Assembly (NCBI GenBank): GCA_032622095.1
Contig: CP136065.1
Span: 115,299,195 to 115,363,194, forward strand
Direction: 5' to 3'
DNA: 64,000 nucleotides
DNA from: Siphonodentalium dalli
Lineage: Eukaryota > Mollusca > Scaphopoda > Gadilida > Siphonodentaliidae
The notes under the pieces were generated by a model, which made no database searches, was not told the origin of the DNA, and saw only the letters and a program-made list of their open reading frames with translations. The position numbers were made by a program, and so were the translations under genes. This document shows, piece after piece, positions 11,915 to 24,300 of this stretch. Numbering within the stretch: position 1 is the stretch's first letter; the number at the start of each line of letters is the position of its first letter.

Positions 11915-13669
11915 TTCGGCCAATTTGGCCGGTTACGTCATGTGAGTTTTTCATCTGACGTGTGTGTCGGAATAATGATGTGGAGGATTTATGTAAATGT
12001 TAGCCCAAACTACATTTCCAAGTAACGATGGTTTTGTTGTTTATTTTGAGGAATAATACCGCGTCAGATGAATTCAGCCCAAATATGTTAACAGTTGTCG
12101 TGTAAAACATTCGGCAGTAAGTTAGCGTTATTTAGTATTTGTGGATGTCCTTTAACATGGGGAAAATAGACTACTGCGCTTGAACGAGCATGTGAATTGT
12201 CGTTTTTAATGTATAGCAACTTTATAATCAATAACAGAGGCATTCTCTGTCAAATAAGGTCGCTCTATTTACGATACCAATTGGGGAACTTTGTAAATTA
12301 AATTACGCGTAAACTTAACCTGCTGCAAATAGAAAAGGTGTCGGAATCGGCGTACTCGCCCCAGGGCTAACTCGCCCAATCGGCGCGTGCCAACTCGGAA
12401 TAAAAGGCCAACTCGGAATAAAAGATGCATACGGGGTGTTATATGGCGTTTGGTCCGTTGTTTCTCAATGAATATTATTGAAATTTGGTGTATATGTCCG
12501 GACTGGGACATGGAATACAACAACGTTTGAATTGTTTTTAAATTTACAAATTTGTTGATTTTATTCATTTTGTTTTCGTTCTGAAACACACTGTAAAGTG
12601 TATATAATATAATAACGAACACGAGACATACATAATTTATGAACTGTTAACAAAAGATATCAAATTCAATACATGACAAAGATGACTCAGTGGAGTTTAT
12701 AAAGTGAACATAAAAACATTGAGGTAAGAATCTTTTTAAGGAATTCAACTTTATTTAATGATAATAAACACATAAATTAAAATAACAAACATGAGACATA
12801 CATGATTTATAAACTGTTAACAAAAGATATCAAACTCAATACATGACAAAGATGACTCAGTGAAGTTTATAAAGTGAACATAAAAATATTAAGGTAAAAT
12901 TAATCTTTTTAAGCATTACTAAACCGTTTAGCACAGTCCACTTCACTCATCCGATCATCACTAAACTTCATATTTATCTTGATATTGATCTATCAGATGA
13001 GAGGTATCAAATATTTTTTTAATTTTATAGGAAAAAATGGTCGCCATCGGCCATATTGCATTTACGTTATATGTTATCTCGTCATGTCGATATCTAGTAT
13101 TACTTAGAAATTTCACCTTTCCAGATTCATAATTGCTCCATTGACTGTAACAGATGGAATTATTCCCCTCTTCGGATAGAGTGTCACTGAAACTTTATTT
13201 TGTCAGACTGTCTGTATAGTCACTGATTATATATGGCAATAATCTGTAATAAGATGTAGCACTATTTTATTTTATATTTACATGCAGTGCTGTTTTTATA
13301 CAACAATTCTAACCCCCCCTAGATCATCATGTGATCGACCATACATCGCGCGAGGACCTGGTTGAATTAAGGGGGGGTTTTATGGATAACTTCTGTCCTC
13401 AAGCTAGATTATACTTATGACATTTAATGGCATGTTTCTAACATGGAGGGTTAGATATGCGTGAGACACCACCACTCTTCAATTCACACCAAGTTATCAG
13501 CTGTCATATTCGGATATTAGAACCCATAGCCATGATATATGGTTTATTTTGTGTATACTAGTAATATTGTTATTTTCAGTACCTTTATATACCAGTACTG
13601 TGTATAACAATGCATATGCATTAATCCATGTATACATGTATATTGATTCAACGGATTCAGTGGTTTTGT
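11915..13669. other. Sequence interrupting the F2 array; unassigned
   Basis: The flanking F2 unit continues almost exactly across this 1.75-kb block ('...ggagactcat' then 'atactaaatattg'), which indicates an insertion or composite element. It contains a direct duplication of ~135-150 bp (about 12608-12755 and 12784-12915), two copies of CCAACTCGGAATAAAAG (12389-12424), and a C7/G7 hairpin-capable pair (13314 / 13371). No transposase or host exon was recognised. Confidence 0.5.
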
Positions 13670-14076
13670 ATACTAAATATTGTTGAAATCGGTTAATATT
13701 TCATCGAGTTATCGCGCTAACGGTGATAAATTTGCTAAAAATAGACAAACTATTAAAGACCCATAACTCCGCGAAAAAAATTCGGACAAACCTGGTTCTC
13801 GAACTTGAAATTGGTTAATATTTGCGTGAGTTATCGCGCTATCGGTGAAAAACTTAACTAAAAACCATCTAGATGGATAACTCTTGTAAAAAAGTTCGGA
13901 CGTGACCCATTTTCTGCAGGTAGTAAATAGTCATTGGGAGCAACTGCCATACCAAAAAAAATTTGAATCCGTTCACAAATGTCAAGGTTATAAGACATTC
14001 TTTAGGTCCGCCCGCCCGCCGCCCGCCCGCCACCCGTCAAACCATAAGTCGAGTTTTTGAAAAACTCGACTAAAAA
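13670..14076 (+). repeat. F2 element, right part with terminal hairpin
   Basis: F2 units resume, then a CCGCCCGCCCGCC stretch (14009-14035) and the terminal hairpin GTCGAGTTTTT/GAAAAACTCGAC at 14048-14070, followed by TAAAAA. The end lies about 57 bp before the 3' splice site of the first visible SLC5 exon. Confidence 0.85.
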
Positions 14077-14132
14077 TTCTATTGTGTCAAGTTTATTTTG
14101 ACGATATACATGTCTTGTTCTAACATTTTCAG

Positions 14133-14184
14133 ATGACATACATGCCGATTGTGCTGTACGGACCTTCACTTGCTTTAAATGCTG
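14133..14184 (+). CDS. SLC5 exon a (first visible)
   Basis: Acceptor TTTTCAG at 14126-14132, donor GTGAGT at 14185. It encodes [17 protein letters not shown], the well-conserved SLC5 TM segment, and ends in phase 1; the split codon completes as V with exon b (A-V-T-G). It is not the start codon exon even though it begins with ATG: family members have about 100 residues before this point. Confidence 0.85.
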
Positions 14185-17100
14185 GTGAGTTGAGTTTCCA
14201 TATGCATGCTCGCAACAGGAATATTGTCAAGATGTTGGTCTCTCATCGCCACGCTGTACAGCGTGGGGGCTATATAGCAATGATTAATGTGTGAGTGGAA
14301 GAAACTTGTCAACGAGGTTCATGCAGCCATTCACGAATTGAAATCTATCTTTCAGCCCTTTGATGGGTGAGTACGTCATATACGACATCATATCCATGGG
14401 TGAATATATTATTATAAATTATAAATTTTACTGAGTAATATTGTACCAATCGTCTAGTGTAACAAATAAATAATACAGCCAACAATATTAAAAGCAATGA
14501 TCAATGTAAATAATGATATATTGTTGTAAATGTTCCATATACCAAGTATGAATAATATTTGTTGACGTCGATCTGTTCAAGTTACCGCGCTAACGGACAT
14601 AAATGTCCTAAAATTGCTAAAAGATACACGAACTATAAAGAACGTAACTCAAGTAAAAAAAACAAGACAGTCAATGACTGGAGACGCTCACCTAACTGCA
14701 AAGACTGAGAAGACTGGGACTCTGAAGACCATGTTGCAAAGATCCAACCCGGCATGCCCACTTTTTAATGGACCACATTCAAACAAATTTAACCCCAAAC
14801 CTCCATAGGCCATATACACCAAACGCCATTTCTTGACTGCTCAAAACCATTTGAACAAATCTGTAACCCAGTCCCAAGTAACACAAGGACCCTCCAAACT
14901 ACATATTTTAAACTAAATATGCCTGGTGGCTCTTAGTGAGGAGGAACCATTTTAAGAATTACTATGGGGGGAGTTATGTCCTTGGTCACATCCCTATTTG
15001 ACCTGGTGACCAAATTTGAACAAATCCCAGTCACCAAATATATACTAAATATGCTAAATGGTTATTGAGATGTTTTAAGATTAACTATTGAGGGAAAGAT
15101 TTATGTCCCTGGCTCGGCCGCTATTTGACCTAGTGATCCAATTCTGAATGAAATCTGAATCCCAGTCACCCATACCAAATATGAGCTGAATAGGCATGAT
15201 TTTTCTTGAAAAGACATTGTAAGAATTACAATGGATGGACAAGTTATGTCCCTGGCTCTGCCCTTATTTGACCCAGTGACCCCATGTGAACAAATATGTA
15301 TCCCGTCATCCAAGGACCCTCCATACCAGATATAAACTAAATAGCCCCGATGGTTCTTGAGAAGATATTTTAAGAATTACTATGGATGGAAAGAGTTACG
15401 TGTCCCAAGCTATGCCACTTTTTAGCTCACCTGAGACGAAGTCTCCGGTGGAGCTATAGTAATCACTCCTCGTTCGTCGTCCGTCCATCCGTCAACAATT
15501 TTTTAACATCTTCTCCTCTGGAACCATAAGACCGAATGGGTTCATAGTTGGTGTGGATGTTCCCTAGGTGACTCACATTCAGATTTGTTCAAATGAGGTC
15601 ACTGGGTCAAATAGTTGCCAAGCCAGGGCCATAACTCTCCCTCCATAGTAATTATTTTAAACATCTTCTCAAATACCATCAGGGCAAATGGGTTCATATT
15701 TGGTATGAAGGATCCTTGGTAGAAGAATAGGCGTCTCGTTGGTGTCACATCTAAAAATAGAATCTTTGGGGTCTAAAATTGGTTGTACTAAAATATTCCC
15801 AAAATATCAAAAACCCAAAAATTATTTTTCAAAAAAAAAATTTCAAAACTTCCAAAATTTTATTTTTTCCAAAAAATTTAAAAATCCCAAAACTTCCAAA
15901 AAATTTTAAAACCCCAAAATTTTAAAATTTCAAAACCCTCAAAATTATTTCTCCAAAAAAAGTTTAAATAAAACATTTATAACGAGTTTTCGGTTTCTGA
16001 TAATCTCGATATTAAAATGTCGAATGTTAAATTATTTGCGTGTAATATCTTTCGTTATTTTTTTTGTTCAAATATTTTTCATGAAATTATTAATCGATGT
16101 TTAGAAAATAGCTTTATTGGACATTGTGACCATCGATATGAATGCATACATTCCAGTGTTTTATCGGACGCAGTTCATATAATTGTCATACCTGAAAATA
16201 GACACTATTACTTTTACATAAATAATAAAGAGCGTTTATTCTTTACACTCTCTCTATCCCATATGACAGGTGTGTATTATCGTGAATTATTGGAAGTATT
16301 GAGACTAACGGTCGAAAATTGTAATGTGAAAATTACAACCCTCCAGAATGAATTGTCATATTCGCTGTACACGCAATCACACACGCGACATTGGTGGTAA
16401 CAATGTGTCTTTCACACTTTGCTTTACCAAATGAATTATATTATTTCCCCGTTCACAGTTATATGCTATTCAGAAAACATATCGATTTAATGTCTGAACA
16501 AACGGGTTAGTATCAATTAAGGTTGATAAACTGTGTCATTCACACGATAATTAGTTAGCCAAAAACATGCATACGTCCAGGACACTCAATTATAGAAATT
16601 GCTTTGATGACATTGTTATAACAACATTACGTAATAACCACTTATCACTCCAGTCACACTTACGATCATATACCGAAACTACAGGTAGCACCGATGATGT
16701 AACATTATATCACTGCTATTGTACCAATGATAGGTTCAGACATGTTCGATGTTTAGAAAATACATAATGTGCAGGTGTTCACTTGACAAGAGATTTTGTA
16801 CACTCAATCACAGACCAACGTGATAATACCAGCCCACACCCAACCCCCAACATCCACCAAACACCTTCACATTTGATCAGTTTATCACGTGATCACTAAA
16901 TGTGGCAATCGGGTATCCACCGATGCCTGCAATATATTATTTATAATAATTGGACTCATTGATCTCACGTGAATAATACTCTTAGTTGTTCCAATAAAAT
17001 AGTTATCAAATTCGATCACCAATAGATTTGACTGTGGAATGTAATGACCTTTTAACTTATTTATCGATCTAAAGGGACACTCATTATGAATGAATGTTAA

Positions 17101-19951
17101 CAATACAAGCGCACGAATGAAGAGCGTTGAACATATACGAAATTACTACACGAATGAATTGAACCTTGAAATTTATATTTCACATCTTACCAACAACAGT
17201 TACAGACATAATCATAGTATTATACTGTCTTGCATGTACACACGCTATGACATCATTAAGGACGGACAATCCACTCACGGTGTGACAACAGATACGGACA
17301 TAGGCATAGTGGTATACAGTCTTCTATGTACCCACGCTATGACACCATTAACGTACATTGGATGTTAGGTCTATGACTCTTGAGTATGCACCAATCAATG
17401 AGCAAATGAGCAAAAAAATGAGCAAATGAGCAAAAAAATGAGCACATGAGCAAGAAAATGAGCAAATGAGCAAGAAAATGAGCAAGAAAATGAGCAAATG
17501 AGCAATAAAAATGAGCAAATGAGCAAAAAAATGAGCAAATGAGCAAAAAAAATGAGCACATGAGCAAGAAAATGAGCAAATGAGCAAGAAAATGAGCAAA
17601 TGAGCAAGAAAATGAGCAAATGAGCAATAAAAATGAGCAAATGAGCAAAAAAATGAGCAAATGAGCAAGAAAATGAGCAAATGAGCAAATGAGCAATAAA
17701 ATGAGCAAATGAGCAAGAAAATGAGCAAATGAGCAATAAAAATGAGCAAATGAGCAAAAAAATGAGCAAATGAGCAAGAAAATGAGCAAATGAGCAATAA
17801 AAATGAGCAAATGAGCAAAAAAATGAGCAAATGAGCAAGAAAATGAGCAAATGAGCAAGAAAATGAGCAAATGAGCAATAAAAATGAGCAAATGAGCAAA
17901 TAAATGAGCAAATGAGCAAAAAAATGAGCAATAAAATGAGCAAATGAGCAATAAAAATGAGCAAATGAGCAAAAAAATGGGCATACCTGTATGTAGGCCT
18001 ATCAGTGGATGAATAGTCTGCCGGAGAAGTACTGTGTAGACAGGTCTTGACGGTAAGAGAGTCAGACGAGAAGTGAAGGCTTGGCTATTAAAACATAGTA
18101 ATGCGATAGCGAACATCAAACGAGTCTGCGCACACATATCTGTCAAAAGGATACAATAGCAGTCATTGGTCAATTTATCCCCGGTGTCAGCTCAGTACCC
18201 AATCGGGACGAAGCCGAAGGTCAACTCATTTTTTTTTGCTCATTATAGTACGTCACTTGGACATTTTATCAGTTTATCACGTGATCACTAAATGTGGCAA
18301 TCGGGTATCCACCGATGCCTGCAATTTATTATTTATAATAATTGGACTCATTGATCTCACGTAAATAATACTCTTAGTTGTTCCAATAAAATAGTTATCA
18401 AATTCGATCACCAATAGATTTGACTGTGGAATATAATGACCTTTAACTTATTTATCGATCTATGTTAGAACATGGTCTTAACAAAAAACTTGACCATAAC
18501 AAAAATTACCTTACATTTATGCATGAATCTAATTAGACCATACGTAAATATTGTCAGCTCATCGTCTGATGAGCAAATCCGATGTTTATCAAAAATAGTA
18601 CAACTTCCAGTTGGTAATTACTCTTACGAATGAAGAGCGTTGAACATATACGAAATTACTACACGAATGAACTGAAATTTATATTTTCACATCTTACCAA
18701 CAACAGATACAGACATAGTCATAGTGTTATACTATCTTACATGTACCCATGCTATGACATCATTCGAAGGGGCAATACACTCAAGGAGTTAAAGTGACAC
18801 GAAACAAGGGACGTGATGTAATATTGGTATTTGAATCTTAAAGGAACACAAGACACCCTAAAGGGACACTCATTATGAATGAATGTTAACAATACAAACG
18901 CACGAATGAAGAGCGTTGAACATATACAAAATTACTACACGAATGAATTGAACCTTGAAATTTATATTTCACATCTTACCAACAACAGCTACAGGCATTA
19001 TCATAGGGTTATACTGTCTTGCATATACACACGCTATGACATCATTAAAGGCGGACAATCCACTCACGGTGTGACAACAGATACAGACATAGGCATAGTG
19101 TTATACAGTCTTCTATGTACCAATGCTATGACATAATTAAAGGGGGATAATACACGCACGGTGTGGAATGTTAAAGTGACACGCGGTAAGGGACGTGATG
19201 TAATATTGGTGAAACCCCCTCCCCCACTTATAGATATATAACGAAGACGAGAATAACATGTTGATGAAGTTTATTGAAATTTAATCATTGTCTGAATCTT
19301 CGCCCGTTAGATTTACTTCTAAGAGTTTCTTGAATTTTCTCATCGCTTCATCCGCAGCCCATTCATTATTATATCCGTGTTTGGTCAGTTTGACCATTTT
19401 CTTCATGATAGCGTTATGTATGCGGGATGTTTTCAATCGATGCTGGTATTCTATCAATCGTCTGTAACTTTTGAGAAAGAGAGAAAACTCTGTGTCGATG
19501 CGTTCTAGCTGAGCTTTTCCATCATCCTCTTCTCCCGACACGCCCTCTTCTTCCATCAGTTGATCAAACTTATCAGACAATGCTTTCACATCATCGATGA
19601 CGCGTTTCATCATACTTTTGAATGTGTTCATCTCATTGACGCATCGCGCAGCTTTCTTACGGCCGAATACCGTTCTACTACCGGCGATAGTATCATCCTC
19701 TGAATCTGATAGAGTTCCCCGTTCATCTTCATCTGAATCTAGACCCGCTTCGTCAGATTCATCGGTATCTTCTCCGAAGAGAGTTGGTTTTGTCTCGGAC
19801 ATAACTCCGTGTTTAATCTGTTTATGTCTTTGTAGATTGTAGTTCGTCGATAAAATAATGCCACATAAATCACACCCGTGCATTATCGCGAATTATTGGA
19901 AGAACCATCACTCTTATAAGTATTTGTTGTTGTTGTTGTGGCTGATGATAC

Positions 19952-19982
<31 letters not shown>

Positions 19983-21284
19983 CTGAAGGTGTGTGTTTAA
20001 CTTTGATATGACGCTTCAAACTATCTTGCCAAGCATAGACACTTAAGCACTCTTCACATTGATACTTCATTTTCCTATATAATCAGTGAAATCGAGCGTT
20101 CTTCTATGCACCTATATTTATATAGAACAGAAACAAGGGAAACGTGGTGGACTAGTTAACTAGTTCAGGCTGTCGTTCACAACGTCTCTTATTGTTGTTT
20201 GTACTGGATACAAATTTATCACATTAGCTACAATACAACCTACCTATCCAAATGTCAATGCAATTATGAGTGATTTCAATATGAACACTCTATTATATAG
20301 ATATGTGTAACCTGGTGACTGACATGATGATACAGTTATGCACTAAATAATGGACTGCTTAACCACAGCAGAATTATAGGTAACTTTTCAGGAGTTAGTC
20401 GGAAATATGGCTTGTTGCCATTCATCGGAAAGCTCTCACCGCCGGCGGCGGCGGCGGCGGCATTGCGATATTTTACTGCGGCGGCGGTGTCGCCACCCCT
20501 ACCTATCCAAATGTCAATGCAATTATGAGTGATTTCAATATGAACACTCTATTATATAGATATGTGTAACCTGGTGACTGACATGATGATACAGTTATGC
20601 ACTAAATAATGGACTGCTTAACCACAGCAGAATTATAGGTAACTTTTCAGGAGTTAGTCGGAAATATGGCTTGTTGCCATTCATCGGAAAGCTCTCACCG
20701 CCGCCGGCGGCGGCGGCGGCATTGCGATATTTTACTGCGGCGGCGGTGTCGCCACCGCCGCCGGGGTCCGCCGCCGTCGGACCCCACAGTAAAATACTGC
20801 AATGCCGCAATGCCGCCGCCGGCGACGGTGAGAGCTTTCCGATGAATGGCAACAAGCCATATTTCCGACTAACTCCTGAAAAGTTACCTATAATTCTGCT
20901 GTGGTTAAGCAGTCCATTATTTAGTGCATAACTGTATCATCATGTCAGTCACCAGGTTACACATATCTATATAATAGAGTGTTCATATTGAAATCACTCA
21001 TAATTGCATTGACATTTGGATAGGTAGGTTGTATTGTAGCTAATGTGATAAATTTGTATCCAGTACAAACAACAATAAGAGACGTTGTGAACGACAGCCT
21101 GAACTAGTTAACTAGTCCACCACGTTTCCCTTGTTTCTGTTCTATATAAATATAGGTGCATAGAAGAACGCTCGATTTCACTGATTATATAGGAAAATGA
21201 AGTATCAATGTGAAGAGTGCTTAAGTGTCTATGCTTGGCAAGATAGTTTGAAGCGTCATATCAAAGTTAAACACACACCTTCAG

Positions 21285-21315
<31 letters not shown>

Positions 21316-24300
21316 GTATCATCAGCCACATCAGCCACAACAACAACAACAAATACTTATAAGAGTGATGGTTCTTCCAATAATTCGCGATAATGCACGG
21401 GTGTGATTTATGTGGCATTATTTTATCGACGAACTACAATCTACAAAGACATAAACAGATTAAACACGGAGTTATGTCCGAGACAAAACCAACTCTCTTC
21501 GGAGAAGATACCGATGAATCTGACGAAGCGGGTCTAGATTCAGATGAAGATGAACGGGGAACTCTATCAGATTCAGAGGATGATACTATCGCCGGTAGTA
21601 GAACGGTATTCGGCCGTAAGAAAGCTGCGCGATGCGTCAATGAGATGAACACATTCAAAAGTATGATGAAACGCGTCATCGATGATGTGAAAGCATTGTC
21701 TGATAAGTTTGATCAACTGATGGAAGAAGAGGGCGTGTCGGGAGAAGAGGATGATGGAAAAGCTCAGCTAGAACGCATCGACACAGAGTTTTCTCTCTTT
21801 CTCAAAAGTTACAGACGATTGATAGAATACCAGCATCGATTGAAAACATCCCGCATACATAACGCTATCATGAAGAAAATGGTCAAACTGACCAAACACG
21901 GATATAATAATGAATGGGCTGCGGATGAAGCGATGAGAAAATTCAAGAAACTCTTAGAAGTAAATCTAACGGGCGAAGATTCAGACAATGATTAAATTTC
22001 AATAAACTTCATCAACATGTTATTCTCGTCTTCGTTATATATCTATAAGTGGGGGAGGGGGTTTCACCAATATTACATCACGTCCCTTACCGCGTGTCAC
22101 TTTAACATTCCACACCGTGCGTGTATTATCCCCCTTTAATTATGTCATAGCATTGGTACATAGAAGACTGTATAACACTATGCCTATGTCTGTATCTGTT
22201 GTCACACCGTGAGTGGATTGTCCGCCTTTAATGATGTCATAGCGTGTGTATATGCAAGACAGTATAACCCTATGATAATGCCTGTAGCTGTTGTTGGTAA
22301 GATGTGAAATATAAATTTCAAGGTTCAATTCATTCGTGTAGTAATTTTGTATATGTTCAACGCTCTTCATTCGTGCGTTTGTATTGTTAACATTCATTCA
22401 TAATGAGTGTCCCTTTAGAGTGTCTTGTGTTCCTTTAAGATTCAAATACCAATATTACATCACGTCCCTTGTTTCGTGTCACTTTAACTCCTTGAGTGTA
22501 TTGCCCCTTCGAATGATGTCATAGCATGGGTACATGTAAGATAGTATAACACTATGACTATGTCTGTATCTGTTGTTGGTAAGATGTGAAAATATAAATT
22601 TCAGTTCATTCGTGTAGTAATTTCGTATATGTTCAACGCTCTTCATTCGTAAGAGTAATTACCAACTGGAAGTTGTACTATTTTTGATAAACATCGGATT
22701 TGCTCATCAGACGATAAGCTGACAATATTTACGTATGGTCTAATTAGATTCATGCATAAATGTAAGGTAATTTTTGTTATGGTCAAGTTTTTTGTTAAGA
22801 CCATGTTCTAACATAGATCGATAAATAAGTTAAAGGTCATTATATTCCACAGTCAAATCTATTGGTGATCGAATTTGATAACTATTTTATTGGAACAACT
22901 AAGAGTATTATTTACGTGAGATCAATGAGTCCAATTATTATAAATAATAAATTGCAGGCATCGGTGGATACCCGATTGCCACATTTAGTGATCACGTGAT
23001 AAACTGATAAAATGTCCAAGTGACGTACTATAATGAGCAAAAAAAAATGAGTTGACCTTCGGCTTCGTCCCGATTGGGTACTGAGCTGACACCGGGGATA
23101 AATTGACCAATGACTGCTATTGTATTCTTTTTGACAGATATGTGTGCGCAGACTCGTTTGATGTTCGCTATCGCATTACTATGTTTTAATAGCCAAGCCT
23201 TCACTTCTCGTCTGACTCTCTTACCGTCAAGACCTGTCTACACAGTACTTCTCCGGCAGACTATTCATCCACTGATATGCCTACATACAGGTATGCCCAT
23301 TTTTTTGCTCATTTGCTCATTTTTATTGCTCATTTGCTCATTTTATTGCTCATTTGCTCATTTATTTGCTCATTTGCTCATTTTTATTGCTCATTTGATC
23401 ATTTTCTTGCTCATTTGCTCATTTTCTTGCTCATTTGCTCATTTTTTTGCTCATTTGCTCATTTTTTTGCTCATTTGCTCATTGATTGGTGCATACTCAA
23501 GAGTCATAGACCTAACATCCAATGTACGTTAATGGTGTCATAGCGTGGGTACATAGAAGACTGTATACCACTATGCCTATGTCCGTATCTGTTGTCACAC
23601 CGTGAGTGGATTGTCCGTCCTTAATGATGTCATAGCGTGTGTACATGCAAGACAGTATAATACTATGATTATGTCTGTAACTGTTGTTGGTAAGATGTGA
23701 AATATAAATTTCAAGGTTCAATTCATTCGTGTAGTAATTTCGTATATGTTCAACGCTCTTCATTCGTGCGCTTGTATTGTTAACATTCATTCATAATGAG
23801 TGTCCCTTTAGATCGATAAATAAGTTAAAAGGTCATTACATTCCACAGTCAAATCTATTGGTGATCGAATTTGATAACTATTTTATTGGAACAACTAAGA
23901 GTATTATTCACGTGAGATCAATGAGTCCAATTATTATAAATAATATATTGCAGGCATCGGTGGATACCCGATTGCCACATTTAGTGATCACGTGATAAAC
24001 TGATAAAATGTGAAGGTGTTTGGTGGATGTTGGGGGTTGGGTGTGGGCTGGTATTATCACGTTGGTCTGTGATTGAGTGTACAAAATCTCTTGTCAAGTG
24101 AACACCTGCACATTATGTATTTTCTAAACATCGAACATGTCTGAACCTATCATTGGTACAATAGCAGTGATATAATGTTACATCATCGGTGCTACCTGTA
24201 GTTTCGGTATATGATCGTAAGTGTGACTGGAGTGATAAGTGGTTATTACCTAATGTTGTTATAACAATGTCATCAAAGCAATTTCTATAATTGAGTGTCC

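Larger units (their letters stand above)
15721..20591. repeat. Left arm of the giant palindrome
   Basis: Its outer part (15721-17395) and inner part (17980-20591) are nearly identical to the right arm in inverse orientation. By eye only a handful of substitutions occur in over 4 kb (for example near 15973, 16251, 16631, 18003, 18562). Length differences: +396 bp of minisatellite, a 259-bp tandem duplication next to the centre, and 9 bp less in the Gln-repeat of the zinc-finger ORF. Confidence 0.9.

Noticed and set aside
14133-14135. ATG at the start of exon a as the SLC5 start codon
   Set aside because: It directly follows a good acceptor (TTTTCAG), and family proteins have about 100 more residues with the first membrane segments before this point.
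17337-18173. Long hydrophobic ORFs (up to 278 codons) on the - strand
   Set aside because: They are translations of the ATGAGCAAA minisatellite; several frames are open at once and length follows repeat number.
20595-20931. Ala/Pro-rich ORFs on both strands at the palindrome centre
   Set aside because: They run through the MITE inverted repeats and CGG core; symmetry explains the mirrored frames.
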